From Phoronis australis (taxonomy: Eukaryota > Phoronida > Phoronidae): a DNA stretch of 64,000 nt. Positions within the stretch are counted from its first letter, which is position 1, and each line of letters begins with the position of its first letter. The stretch lies in contig NMRA01000377.1 in the NCBI GenBank assembly GCA_002633005.1, positions 184,989 to 248,988 on the forward strand, read 5' to 3'. Of this stretch, positions 45,681 through 58,250 are shown piece by piece. Both the position numbers and the translations under genes were made by a program. The notes under the pieces were generated by a model. That model saw nothing but the letters and a program-made list of their open reading frames with translations, had not been told where the DNA came from and did not search any database.

Positions 45681-47194
45681 TTTTTTTCTTGTTTTGCACG
45701 AATTTTGCTTAACTTTTATCGCGGACAATCTTCAGTGGGGGACTGGAACTGAGGGGACCATTGACACCTTGTCTCCCAACTTCAATTTATTTATGTAAAT
45801 ATCCCGATCAACTAATTATTCCTTGGATTTCAGCTCTGCAATGTCAATGAAGCAGAAAAATATCCCCGGGAATATCTCGACGTCAGTGGGCGGTCTCCGC
45901 GGTGCGGCCACTGAGGGTCGCGGCAAAGTACTAGGCCTGGTATGATATTGCCTTGATTGGTAGCCCTACGCACGAACAACCACCAGCTAAGAACAACAAC
46001 ATTTCATTACAACTTCGGTTTATGTGGCCAACCTAATTCATCTTCTTGTCAATCTTTGTCGAAGCCTGAAGACGGATGCCAGACTCAGCCGAGGCAGTCC
46101 CGGCATCATGTGTCAGTTAGAAGGATCACGGGGGGTTAGTGGGTTTGAGACACACCCTGTATGCATATTTTGTCTATTTACCTGAAATTTTGTTCGGAAT
46201 CATTTTTCTGTCGGGTACGCCACAGAAACAGTGTTCACTGCGGAATGACCTTCCAGGATACCGTTTTAATTGAGCCGCGGCGCGATGCGGCAGCTGAAAA
46301 TTAGAAAAAGCCTAGCTACCTATTTTTCAGTAGAGCATGGTCTCAAAAAGGATACATCTCTAGGGAGCTTGACTGTCCTTTCGTTGAAGCACCACCTTTT
46401 TATAGGGGTGAGAAACATTCCTACGAAACTATTCGTAGGGATACTTGGGTAGCTGTCTTTTTCCATTATGCTTAGTGAAACAATGCAAGAATGAGAGATC
46501 GATGTTACATTGGTATGTTACCAAAAATGAGTACAGTTTTGCACCCAGTTTTAAGAATAAAGATAATGTTTAAACTCGTCTATTTTTGTTCTTGGAAAAT
46601 TCCACTTTAATGTAGATTTGTGAACCTTTTTGTAAGGAATCAACTAGAAGGCATAGGATACTCTGTCGGCAGGGAAACTGGTAGTCCCGTATTTTCATTT
46701 GCGAGTAACAAGGAGATAGATTGGGTTGCGATTCAGTCGCTGTTGAAACACATTGCATTTTTGCGTCCTGGCCATACAAATTCTGCGTCGGGTAGCATTC
46801 ACAACCGTCAGTAAAGGACCTTTGAAAGATGTCATGACTCTGGAACATCACATGCCAAGTGAAACTTTCAGATACTATGATATGCTTATATAAATCTCCC
46901 AAAACCTAGTTTCAAAATGATGACCTTCTGTAAGAGGGGATCAAAAGGGCTTTTATAAGGTCAAAAAGGAGGAGTGTTTACAGGGTTTCTACTTTCAGAA
47001 AATGTACACTTTAAATGACTTTGGTTGTATATTAGATATTAGGATGAATGTCCAGAATTGTCGATAAAGTCATTATATAAACAAGACTCAATTGTAGGAG
47101 TACATTTTGTACAATTATTGTTGCTTGTGAAAAGTAGAATTCTGATTGGCTATTATTCTTTGTATCTTCTGTGTACATCTATTCAATTCATCCA

Positions 47195-47640
47195 GTCACA
47201 TAACTGCCGGTATCGCCGCGCCAGTTCCATGAGCCTATATCGTAAATATGGCTTTTTTATCCAAGTGGTTCGCATAATTATTGGCGCATGCACTTAATTT
47301 TCGCATATAAGCCTTAAGCATAGACCCACGCGTTAATTCGCATATATGCGTACCCGTTTTGACTACCACTGTACCTCCTAATGGTATTTTTTAAGTATAT
47401 TTTTATATTTTTGGAGTTCCACTTGGCGTATTTTCAAGAAATTTGGTAAGCAATTTATTTTGTATTACCGTATTTCTGAGCCTATAGCCCCATGGCCTAG
47501 ATCCGAAATAATGCCTTTTTTGGGGCGTTTTTATCCTAATGGTTCGCATTTTGTCGCATTATGCGCCTAAGTGTCGCATATAAGCTCAGTTTCGCGGCAC
47601 AGAGACCCATGGGTCTAATGGCGTGACAATGCTGTAGTAT
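47195..47640. repeat. Dimeric dispersed repeat, copy 2 (pairs with 19430-19850)
   Basis: Two related halves with ATAATGCCTTTTT, GGTTCGCATAATTATTGGCG and CGCATATAAGC-type blocks and the TATTTTTGGAGTTC spacer, in the same order and orientation as copy 1. Confidence 0.75.
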
Positions 47641-50439
47641 CTCATTAGTATGTAGTTTAATGCCTAGCAGTTCAAGCGGGGTTTGGAGTTGCGTTTAATT
47701 ATTCAATGAGCGTTTGTGCTACGCAACAAACTTGTAGCGATCAAAATAATTAAATAATCTATTGCTGCAGTAGCTCGCTCGATTTTCATTACACGAGGAA
47801 GTGCTGGTCGAGAAGAAATCCCGCTGCCGGGTCCGTATCAAGAATCACGCAATTTTATACACAATTTCAGGCTACCCGAACACACTCGTGAAAATAGTTC
47901 TGCACGCAGTCAAGAACAAGACTCGGGCCGGGTCCTGTAAACCCATACTATCAGATAAAAACGGTCCCACACTCATAGAATACGACTAACGCACCCCAAA
48001 AAGACGACTAGAATTAAAATCACGCGCAAAGATGACCCAGGGAATAGTTTGTGAGTTGTGTTTACAGGTGCTGGAGCCTTGTTTGAGGTCAACGAGCCTG
48101 CTGGCTTTTTGGGCGCGTGAGCCGTGTTTTGTGAGACCAGGACCGTGTTTGTATGTCACTGAATTGAGTTTACGGGTCCGCGAGTCGTGGTCTTGACTGC
48201 TGAGTTATTTTCATGATTACATGAGCGGCGATGTTCAGCTCAATGCGCCTATCTCATGTCAGTTACGTAAGTCCACGATCTTCTTGGAGAGCGTGGAAAT
48301 AATGAGATGGTAAATTGCTTATTTTGCTCTGAGCGGAGTCGTTTATTACTTGGTCGTGTAACGATGACATAAATATACGTACATGTACGTGACCCTCGGT
48401 GTTACAAGCCGACAGCAGTGATGATACTTTCACACGTACAGGTAAATTACTTCCTTACACATAATGACAAGCATGTTACACGTACGACTATCTTACGTGC
48501 TTTGAAGTACAATGCACCAGGATTAGCAGTGGAACAAGCGCATAGACATATATCGTAAGTGAGACTTGTCTAAAACGTAGATGGAATAGATATTTGGTAA
48601 TTAGATGTTTTGAAAATGTCCAAATTTTACTAAGTTCGGAAAATACTATCTCTGAAATGGTTGGTCGGATTCACACGAAACTTTCAGATACTGAGTTTCA
48701 TGCGCTGTTCTCACGCCTCGCTCACTGATGATTAATGTTCCACTTTTGCAAGAAGGGTTGTCAAAAATAGGACTTTCGAGCTTTTTTTGAAATACATCGG
48801 AAAGTTGTAACAGTGTTTTTGAAATTTCATCTTGAACAACAGCACCAAGTTTGCTGTAATTGTGCATTTCTTTTTTGCGGAATGTTATGAAAAAGACACG
48901 ATTACGCGGTCAACCAACGTCAGATTGGTCAAAGCCAAAATATCATATTCTAAAGGCTTTCTGATTCTAGAGAAATTCTATTGAATTTCGCAATTACAGG
49001 TATTTGGCTGAATGCACAGATGGTACTGTGTACATACACATACATACATATACACAAAGTGTACCGAAATTGGCGTAGATGAAGTAATCTAGGTCAAACG
49101 AGTTACGTTTTGTATTTAACCCATACGCTTCGAGTTCCTAAGTTTCTTTCATTTTTTTTTCGGCAGTTTATAGTACATGTATTTCACCCAGACGTGGCGG
49201 ATCACATCCTATATGTAATTACTTGCGCGTTAGGTTACAAGTTTTCTCTAGTAAAAGAAATACTTGTTTTAAATGTGACGATTTGTTACTTGATAAGAGA
49301 TAACAAAGATGTTAACAACGGTAATTGTGCATTGAACTTGTAATATTTCCTGAAAATAGTTAAATAACAACAATATCTAATGTTGTAGTTACCGAGGAAT
49401 CGGCGCCAGAGTAGCAAACGATATAATATTTAGCAAAAGTGTCATATAATTAACAGTTTTTTACCAGATGTTACGTTTGGGTCCTGATTGCATGATATTG
49501 AATGCTATTTATACTGCTACAATTGTATTGCTTTAAACTATTTTGGGAAATACTGATGATCAAACCGGCTAACGAGACCTGTCGACATTGACCTACCTTT
49601 TGAACTTTCCATGTCAGAGGGCACTATTGAGATAGTGCGGGAGGTGAATTCGGAAAACTTCGCCACATGGCCGTAATGGACTCGGACCGATTCAACGCGT
49701 ATGGAATAAAAAGACCTATAGCACAACCTTAATATTTATCCAACTGAATTCCAAGCTACTTCAATGTTATGCTCATCACACTAAATTTGCCGATATGTTG
49801 GCAACCAATTTTGGATTGGCTATACCAGATGGCAGTATTTCGAATACGGATAAAAATCTTTGATTACTATCCAGGCACCAAATCGTAAACAGAACGCCAG
49901 CACAGTCCGGACACACGTAAGCTACGATCACACCAAGTCTATATGCCCCTTACTAGACTAAATAAGTGGCAACAAGACTGCATTTCCACTTGTTTAGCTG
50001 TGCGAAAAAATAATAAAAAGTAGACCACTTGTCCTTGCCATTTTAGCAAGTCCATATCTGTTGCCAACAAGAACAACTAAGGAGATGCACGAATCAAAAA
50101 ACGTTTCGAAATATCGTGGAGCTACCGGTTATCACTCAATACAACCTGGGAGTTGAAACCGATATCTTTACACGGAAATTTCAAAGTTTAGTTTGCCAGG
50201 TGCATTTCTTATTTTCACGATTACTGGAGTAAGTGAGAAGAGGGAGTAGCTTTAACACTGAGAATTCCCAGGAGACCTCGCCCATGCCAAATGACGTCGC
50301 ATGGAGGTCACAAGCTATTGTTTATCTTCAGTGCGAGATCCAAGCGACGGTCGTCAGCGCGTCGCATGGTTCTCGCCTATGGGATGCTATCATTGTTCTC
50401 CTTTGTTGCGTCTTTGTTGGATGTAGCAATACGGGCGTG

Positions 50440-50580
50440 CGTTCAGTAGTCGCTAGGACCTACGCTAGGACCTAGCTAAAACCTAGTCAAAGTCACGTGC
50501 TCTCATTAAAAATGCACGGCAATGTCTCACGTAATCTCGCGAAGTCTTGCTTTTTAGCGAGGTCCTAGCGTTACTGAACG
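50440..50580 (+). mobile_element. Palindromic MITE family, copy 2
   Basis: It starts CGTTCAGTAGTCGCTAGGAC and ends GGTCCTAGCGTTACTGAACG. The flanking GGCGTG on the left and GGGAGGC on the right recur in other copies, so the true element is slightly longer. Confidence 0.85.
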
Positions 50581-51247
50581 GGAGGCGGGTAGCACGGATA
50601 TTGTACCTTGGGCGCACATCAGCCGGTAACCGATAAAAGAATGCTTACCATTATCTTTATTATATCAAATAAAACCAAAGTGAACAATGGATACCCCTTT
50701 CTAGCGATATCTACGCGACAAGCTTGCGACATAGTTTCAATGCGACCACCAATTACGCCTGAGAGTATAGTGTGACTGGAGCGTGAAGCACTGAATTCAG
50801 CTTATAGATACTATTAATATTCAAAGCTACTTGTCTCTCTTTTTAGCTGGCTAAAACGAAAATCGAGTTAGTCATTTGTCGCAGGTAATGCATCCAAGCG
50901 CCGTTTTCGAGTTTGCATGGCCAGCCCCCATAAAATTCGAAACGCACATTGAATGCCTGATGATGGTGATCTTGTTGTTAATGAAAACAGAATTGTATCA
51001 CGGTAAGGAATATTAGGAGGCTGATTTTATGAGACCAAAAGGCCTATTTGGATTTTCGTTTTTAGGCAGCATAACAGGGCGCAATGCAGGTGTAAACAAT
51101 TATTAATTTAAATTTCTTAATAACAGGACATTCTATTATTTCCAGTGAAGTACGTCTAGTGAAACGGCGACACATAGCAGTTGAAAAGATGTGACTTGGA
51201 ACATACCTATTCCACCGGAAGTGAGGAGAATTGGATCAGTTGTTGCT

Positions 51248-51520
51248 ATGGGATGCAGTACTTCAAAGGGTGGAGTGGTGTCCTCGAAGTACGGCCATAT
51301 TCAGGATGTCAAGCGCCGGAAAGCGACGCCGTCAGGCTTGAGTTTGGATGTTACGGACGTTTCGGATTCAAATTTCGCCACACATTCAACTTACATGCCG
51401 GAGGAAGCAAGTTCACCGTGTGAATTGCACGGCAGCGCCGTCGCTTCGATGTCGCGTGGCGAAGCAGACGGACAAGACAGCGGGGATGAAAAAAGTTGTT
51501 CGGAAAATAAAAACAACTGA
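51248..51520 (+). CDS. Possible small N-myristoylated protein (unrecognised)
   Basis: A 90-codon ORF whose start reads MGCSTSKGGVVSSKYG. Gly2, Ser6 and Lys7 fit the N-myristoylation consensus and Cys3 would suit palmitoylation, as in several small membrane-tethered signalling or adaptor proteins. The rest is hydrophilic: a basic KRRKATPSG patch, a Ser/Thr/Asp-rich centre and an acidic EADGQDSGDEKSCSE end before TGA. The frame has an upstream in-frame extension starting at 51191, but the myristoylation motif favours the start at 51248. I recognise no family. It may be a first exon or a chance ORF. Confidence 0.35.
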   Translation: MGCSTSKGGVVSSKYGHIQDVKRRKATPSGLSLDVTDVSDSNFATHSTYMPEEASSPCELHGSAVASMSRGEADGQDSGDEKSCSENKNN

Positions 51521-51623
51521 AGAAGAACGTGGTACATCATCAGGGTGGAGTTCCGTAGACGCAAGAAAATTGCGGGCAAAACTAGCGTGATCACGTGTTG
51601 TTCTCATGCAATGCATCGGAAAA

Positions 51624-51872
51624 CATGGGGGCACCCGGGGGGATGGCTCGAGGGGCTCGAACGAGCGCCCCAATTAGGCGAAATGGGTAAAAAGGTCCGC
51701 CTCAGAGAAACAAAAAGTCCGAGAAAACGAGACAAAAGTCCACTAAAAAGGCGCAGACGCACAATGAAGGTGGTACCCCGTTTTTTAATCCTCCTGCTTT
51801 TTTGTCACGGAAAGGTCCACATCGCCAGAAATTCGAGCCCCCATATTAAAGGCTGGGTGCGCGCCGTGCTGC
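51624..51872 (+). repeat. Dispersed repeat with CTCGAACGAG core, copy 1
   Basis: It shares GGGGGG…GGCTCGAACGAG, AAAAAGGTCCGCCTCAG, AACGAGACAAAAGTCCAC and a GGCTGGGTG end with 53773-54040. The 127-codon ORF crossing it is repeat-derived. Confidence 0.8.
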
Positions 51873-52819
51873 CACGGTGGCCAAACAAGTCTTCGTGGCG
51901 AAATAAATATGCAGGTTTCCCAGCATAAGGAGGTTTATGAAGATAGCCATTCACAATGAATATGAACTAATCACGTTTACGACATGAAAACACAGCGTCG
52001 CCGGTCTTTGCAATAACGCCAGTTACGACCGCTCTCCACCGTTGGCCAAAACGAACCCTGTCTTAAGTAAACTAAGTTGATGTAAAATTTGAACAGTTTC
52101 AAAGGATATGTGCCTGCTTTTACTTTAATGTTATGTGCGTTGTTTCTTTTATGAATGTCCATGAAGTTTACGTAATAAATAACTCGTGATCTCTGACTCT
52201 GATTTGTGCGATGCACTCCTCAGTGTTCACAGACGGCGGACACTAAGCGGGGGCGTCCGGAGCTCGGGGTGTTCGATGCAATCCAGGCGTATGACAGCGT
52301 TTTCCCGTTAATTCAGTGACTTTACCAGACGAAGGGGGTTCTGAGCGTGTGATAACATCTAGCTTCTTTGTTAACTGCCAAGCACAGTCTTTTGTCTGTT
52401 ATGACAACAGGCACGTCAATTATCTACCAGGCTTATTACAGACCACGTGTGAACACCGTCAAACCCATTCGGAAAGAATAGATTATCGTAACTTCAGTTG
52501 CAGTTGGGCGATTTTGGCGATTCAAAAACTAAACATGGTTACCATTTGACGAGGATTTCAGAAATTCTATTGGTTTATGTTCAAATATGTTATAACTTAA
52601 CTTTTATTTTTAACAGCACAGCCCAGTCAGGCTAGATACGATCTTATTGAAGACTAGAGCAATTATCGAACAAAAGAGAGCTGGCCCTCCAACAATGAAT
52701 GCCAGAATGGAGTTAATCAGTCGTGTAAGATATTGGCTACAGGGGTAAACTTTCCAACTTGTTGTTGGGCTATAGAATCGAACAAGGTGGGAGCAACGGG
52801 AACGTCGACGTAATGCTTG

Positions 52820-52963
52820 CGTTCAGTAACACAAGGACCTACGCTAGGACCTAGCTAAAATCTAGTCAAAGCCACGTACGTGTTCTCATTTAAAAGACAC
52901 GACAATATCTCACGTATTCTCGCGAAGTTTTGCTTTTTAGCGAGGTCCTAGTGTTACTGAACG
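52820..52963 (+). mobile_element. Palindromic MITE family, copy 3
   Basis: It starts CGTTCAGTAAC and ends GGTCCTAGTGTTACTGAACG, followed by GGGAGGC as in copy 2. Confidence 0.85.
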
Positions 52964-53772
52964 GGAGGCAGGACTACGTACTACGTGAAGACAATCGAAG
53001 AAAGGCTACTGTAGTCACGTGCTTCGCTTACATAGTTCGTGGTCGGTGATATCTCGCGAGTTTTGCCAAGAAACTTGTTCTACGTAGCATGGCCCTGTTT
53101 GGAGAGTTACTACTAGGCCTACACCAATAATAAGAGCGTTTCACGTGCCTCTGAACTAAATAAAGTCATTTTTAGGGTATAACTAAAATACCAGGACTGC
53201 GTTGGGTAGCCAAATTTCTTGAGCGATAAGTGAAATCACGCAAGTCTTTGGCATTACATTCCAATCGCACCACAAGACTCGCTCAGCATGAAACGAACAC
53301 ACATAAGCCTACAGCGAGATGTTTTATAGAATCTGTTCCTGTACGACCGAACAAACGCACGTACCTGGCTTGCAAGCCGTAGTTGGTAAAACTGATTTAT
53401 CCTGTCTCATGCTAGTGTTCCCGGTAAACAACACAACAACAACCTCAGTTTGCGTTGGAAGATATCCAGATTCGTAACTACCGTAAAAAGTCAGTTACCT
53501 GAGACGGCCTTTAAACAAAAAATCGGCCATAATTATGTTTTAGTCAAGGCGAAAATGACTTCAATTGAGGCACAAAGACGAAGTCACGAGACGGAAAATA
53601 TTAGAATCAGTTGGGATCTATAATCTGGGGTAGCACGTGGTCTAACACTTGCTTCATTCGCGAGTAGGCTACTTTACGTCTACGGAACATGCCTCTGACC
53701 ACTATTAAATATTATAATCCACGCAAGATTGCATTTCCAGATTAAATGTAGAGTGACTTTGCTGGTAGGGGA

Positions 53773-54040
53773 GCATATGGGAGGGGGGTGGGTGGCTCGA
53801 ACGAGCCCCCCAATTTGGCGGATTGGGCAAAAAGGTCCGCCTCAGCAAAAGTCCGAGTAAACGAGACAAAAGTCCACAAAGCCGACAGGAATTCGGCGCG
53901 GATGCACAATCCGAATCCGTAAGCCTGGACCTAGTGGGCCCGTTTTTTTAGTCCTCGTTGTTTTTTTTTTCAGTAAAAGGTCCGCACACCGAAAAATTCG
54001 AGTCCCCTATACTTTAGGCTGGGTGGACGCATGTTGAGCT
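53773..54040 (+). repeat. Dispersed repeat with CTCGAACGAG core, copy 2
   Basis: The same order of blocks as 51624-51872: a near-palindromic GGGTGGCTCGAACGAGCCCC head and a GGCTGGGTGG tail. It could be a DNA transposon remnant; no ends were defined. Confidence 0.8.
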
Positions 54041-55290
54041 ATATTTAGAACCGCCGGTGCCTGCGATGGGGTAACCATTTCGAATCTCCATCCGAACAGT
54101 TGTGAACCTCTATCAGAAATATATCAACGAATAAGCGTAACACCAAGAAAAATATGACCACGAGAGGAATAAATGACAAGCATACTGGCAGAAAACCATA
54201 ATTGGCTTCAATATTCACTGGCACACGACTAGATTCAGCAGGGTTCGAACGCAATAAGGGTCAAAGCCTTGAACCGTAAAGCTGTCATAGAAAAGAAGCT
54301 ATCATCGATCAAAACAATTGCGTTGCAATAGTCGCGCAGTGCTGACGGCGTCGAGCAAAAATAAACTGATCGAATGGATTGAGCCATCCACGCCAAAAAG
54401 TAACGTATAAGAAAATGAATATATCATCAGAAAATATGAGACCCCCACCTAGGAACCAATAGAGATTTACTCGGCCTAACACCAACGAATGAGTGAGAAT
54501 TTACATACCAATCTTAAAAATAAAAAAGAACCGTTTGCATAAAAACGAGGACTAACGTGGAGTTAAATACCCCCGCCACCCAAAGCCCGGTCGTTACAAG
54601 GACGCAACCGGTTTTACTCATTTTGGGACTATTGGATGGGATAGATTTTTTAATTAAGTTATAAGGCTTTGACCAGGGCTATAAAACAGAAAAATCCTTG
54701 TATTCTCGCCGCAGTCTGTCAATCATTTGCTGAAATCGAGGCTTTTACCATTATTGTTGGTAGTCAATATATATTTGAAATAATCATTTATCGAGAAGGG
54801 CTTAGCTGACCAGCAAAGATTTGCGGGCTGCGACCCCTGAGACTTAAATTCCGCGTTGAGGCTCATCTCAAAATAAGAATATCACTTCAACCTGCGCTAA
54901 TCCAACACATCGCCGCCAAGATATCCAACGCAAAATATATAAATCGATAAAATCTCTATCGTGTGACAGGTTTGCATTCTTTGAAATGGGAGTTAAAAAT
55001 AAATCTTATTCGCTGCCGCTACAGATGGGCACGCTTAGAAAAAGCTGGCTACAACAAGGTAGACGCCGGAATAGATGTCTAAACAGATAATTTACTATAG
55101 TGTTATTTTCTTTCTACTGCCTAAGACGCAGAATATATACCATATTCCTGAACAATAAAGAATGTGTTCTAAACCATATAATTAAATTATGACCCAAATG
55201 ATCATTCAGACACTGGAAAATAATACGAATGAAAAAATCAATTTTCAGAACCCATGGGGCCGTGTTATGTCTGTCACATGTAACTGACCT
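54041..55290. other. No gene seen
   Basis: AT-rich DNA with short ORFs only and no splice-framed coding signal. Confidence 0.5.
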
Positions 55291-55293
55291 CAA

Positions 55294-55486
55294 TACTCTG
55301 CGCGTGTAAGCGCAGAGTACTATTGTTCCTGGGTTTTCTTCAATTTTATTCTTATTCTTATTACTCTGCGCGTGTAAGCGCAGAGTACTGTTGTTCCTGG
55401 GTTTTCTTCAATTTTATTCTTATTCTTATTACTCTGCGCGTGTAAGCGCAGAGTACTGTTGTTCCTGGGTTTTCTTCAATTTTATT
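55294..55486. repeat. 68 bp tandem repeat with a perfect hairpin, at least 2.8 copies
   Basis: Units begin at 55294, 55362 and 55430, the last cut by the gap. Each holds TACTCTGCGC-GTGTAA-GCGCAGAGTA, a perfect 10 bp stem, then a GTTCCTGGGTTTTCTTC block and TTATTC repeats. The array runs into a 749-N gap. Confidence 0.95.
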
Positions 55487-56235
55487 NNNNNNNNNNNNNN
55501 NNNNNNNNNNNNNNNNNNNNNNNNNNNNNNNNNNNNNNNNNNNNNNNNNNNNNNNNNNNNNNNNNNNNNNNNNNNNNNNNNNNNNNNNNNNNNNNNNNNN
55601 NNNNNNNNNNNNNNNNNNNNNNNNNNNNNNNNNNNNNNNNNNNNNNNNNNNNNNNNNNNNNNNNNNNNNNNNNNNNNNNNNNNNNNNNNNNNNNNNNNNN
55701 NNNNNNNNNNNNNNNNNNNNNNNNNNNNNNNNNNNNNNNNNNNNNNNNNNNNNNNNNNNNNNNNNNNNNNNNNNNNNNNNNNNNNNNNNNNNNNNNNNNN
55801 NNNNNNNNNNNNNNNNNNNNNNNNNNNNNNNNNNNNNNNNNNNNNNNNNNNNNNNNNNNNNNNNNNNNNNNNNNNNNNNNNNNNNNNNNNNNNNNNNNNN
55901 NNNNNNNNNNNNNNNNNNNNNNNNNNNNNNNNNNNNNNNNNNNNNNNNNNNNNNNNNNNNNNNNNNNNNNNNNNNNNNNNNNNNNNNNNNNNNNNNNNNN
56001 NNNNNNNNNNNNNNNNNNNNNNNNNNNNNNNNNNNNNNNNNNNNNNNNNNNNNNNNNNNNNNNNNNNNNNNNNNNNNNNNNNNNNNNNNNNNNNNNNNNN
56101 NNNNNNNNNNNNNNNNNNNNNNNNNNNNNNNNNNNNNNNNNNNNNNNNNNNNNNNNNNNNNNNNNNNNNNNNNNNNNNNNNNNNNNNNNNNNNNNNNNNN
56201 NNNNNNNNNNNNNNNNNNNNNNNNNNNNNNNNNNN
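55487..56235. other. Assembly gap (749 N)
   Basis: A run of N between the 68 bp hairpin repeat and a GA-rich simple repeat. Confidence 0.99.
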
Positions 56236-56300
56236 GAGGGAGAGGGAGAGGGAGAGGGGGAGGGGGAGGGAGAGGGGGAGGGAGAGTGAGGGTGAGAGGA
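56236..56300. repeat. (GAGGGA)n simple repeat
   Basis: Purine-only GAGGGA/GAGGGG units directly after the gap. They produce spurious Gly-Glu and Arg-Glu ORFs. Confidence 0.9.
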
Positions 56301-57275
56301 AAGAGTGGAGCGCAAAGCCTCAGGAACAACTCTACAAGAATCGCTTCGCCGTGATAATTGCATTAACAGCAATGCCATTTTAACTGGGAACGCATTCATA
56401 ACAGGTAACAATTATGGCACCAAACTCCCGCGGCCATGTCAAAAAAAAGTGGCACCAATGTTAAAGAACAGCCTCTAAAGTAAACCTTTAAGGAGTGTCT
56501 AGGGACAGCTAAAAACTGCCAAGACAATTAGTGAAAACCTTGGAAAAGTGCAGTGGCGAGTGTCCCTGACATTTTAGATCCATAAACGTTTGAAATGCTT
56601 CCTCAGAAAAACATAGTTTGGTAGGGACGACAATGGTGGCACCTCTTAGGGCTCAAATCAGTCATACTCACAGACAGGCAAGCAATAAAGCTGTACTCAG
56701 TGGGATGCCTGTTATCTGATTTCTCAGTCACTCACGCTCAGCCTGAGTCATATTTCAGTCTTCTCCCAACAGAAGAACCACAGGGGTCCATCGACTGTTG
56801 AAAACTTGTAATTCGCAATTGAAAAATAAATTTCTCAATTTTGTAATATTCAAATATATCGGTTTTTAGCAAATTGAAACATGGCAAGCATTTGACACTG
56901 GTCTGGCGGTATATAATTTATGTGATAGTTCTCATATATCTACGCTTATTATTTTATTCAAAATTCATAGTTCAGTGAATTTGCCGCAAGCACTAAGAAC
57001 TCATTTAAAATAAGGTTTTCTCATATAAATGAGCTTGGAAAAAAGATTATGTCTTCGCTGTCATGAATTGAAAACAAAATAACTGTTTGATTTCTGGCAA
57101 TATTTTAAAGTCCCCGGCGGTGAAGCGCCAACTTTGAAAGCCATTCATTTGTCAGAATTTAGACTAACACTGTTCTTGGCTTATTTTGTTTTATTATTGT
57201 GTTCGTGTTATTGATTGGCATGACCCCTGAGTTCAGTAAAGTGATGATGTAATTTGTTTACTACAGTACTAGTGT

Positions 57276-57464
57276 TGAACTTTCTAGAAGACTCTAGCAT
57301 GACAGTAATTAATGCAGACTGGGATATTCTAGAGACTAGTATATGTTTATAGAATGATTGGGTGGATTCCAGAAAGTTCTAGAATGTGCTTGAATTGGTG
57401 TAAAGTTCTAGAACATTGCATGAGAATATAAATACCCAGGCACGCGGGTTTGTAGTAGTCAGTT
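57276..57464 (+). promoter_or_regulatory. Heat-shock-type promoter: HSE cluster, TATA box, initiator
   Basis: Four heat-shock-element clusters precede a TATA box. 57276-57295 has three perfect and one near-perfect alternating nGAAn/nTTCn units. 57326-57335 is a two-unit partial. 57366-57385 has four perfect units (TTCCAGAAAGTTCTAGAA). 57405-57414 has two perfect units. TATAAATA follows at 57427-57434 and an initiator-like TCAGTT at 57459-57464. The order and spacing match inducible heat-shock gene promoters bound by HSF1. No chaperone ORF follows in the window, so the transcript could be spliced, non-coding or a remnant. Confidence 0.65.
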
Positions 57465-58250
57465 TTTAATTCAACAGTTTAGAATTAAACAGTTAAGCAG
57501 TTGAAAGGATTACAGTTGGGTTGCACTGAAGAAAATCAGCAGTTACAGCGACAGTCAACAGAGAGCCAGCTATAGACAGTAGGTTATTGAATCAACGAGT
57601 GTAACAGTTGCTGAAAGTGTCTCAGAAGTTCATTGACAAGCCGAGGCTTCGTAGCACTGGCTGGAGCGTAGAACAGACATTACGTCGGACGTTTTCTTTA
57701 AGTAGGATTGTGAACGTGCGATCGAGGTTAATAACGTTATACTCGAACGGGCCTTCAGTCTATCGTCGGACCGAAAGCTATTAGCGCCAGTCGGTAATCA
57801 CCTGCGCTCACCCACACACGGGGGAAACGTGACATCATTAGATTCCTATTTTGGAATGGAGCCCTATAATATAGTGTTTTGCGACCGAGTTACTCGGAGC
57901 TTTCGTAATTGCACATGACAAAAGAATGGAAGAAATGAAAGTTATTGATTGCTTTGATGAGCGGACTCGGAAGATTCACCGCCACTAATTGATCGTCATT
58001 TGGCTTGGCATGAATCAGTGTGACATTAACTTTGTGAAATAACCACCATGGCCAAACTTAATCGGACTAGAATATTTGTGTTCTTGACGTCTCACCATCA
58101 TATGACAAGTTGAGTCCAAGCTTGAATCCGTTGCATTTACTGTTTCATAATTTTATTATGCCGTGGATCACCATTTTTGGACAATCATCATGGCGATAAA
58201 AATAACAGAACCCTAACATGTAAAATGAACCTTGTTTTAGTAATTTCATC
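57465..58250 (+). other. Putative 5' leader downstream of the HSE promoter
   Basis: A purine/A-rich leader-like stretch (AATTCAACAGTTTAGAATTA, then many CAGTT and ACAG units) resembling heat-shock gene leaders in composition. All frames are soon closed. Possible donors such as CAGTAG|GTTATT near 57580 exist, but I cannot identify the spliced product. Confidence 0.25.

Larger units (their letters stand above)
46140..51190. other. No convincing gene; repeat-containing
   Basis: Only short ORFs without recognisable domains or splice context were seen. It contains the dimeric repeat at 47195-47640 and a palindromic MITE at 50440-50580. Confidence 0.55.

Noticed and set aside
48646-48867. 73-codon minus-strand ORF with protein-like composition
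   Set aside because: No splice context, no domain and no neighbouring exons; not enough to call a gene.
51545-51928. 127-codon plus-strand ORF
   Set aside because: It overlaps a dispersed repeat whose second copy does not keep the frame.
55361-56411. Long ORFs of 276-330 codons across the gap
   Set aside because: They consist mostly of X from the 749-N gap plus simple-repeat translation.
57427-57900. LTR of a retrotransposon
   Set aside because: TATA box and leader would fit, but no second LTR, primer-binding site or gag/pol frame was seen. A heat-shock-type promoter explains the HSE arrangement better.
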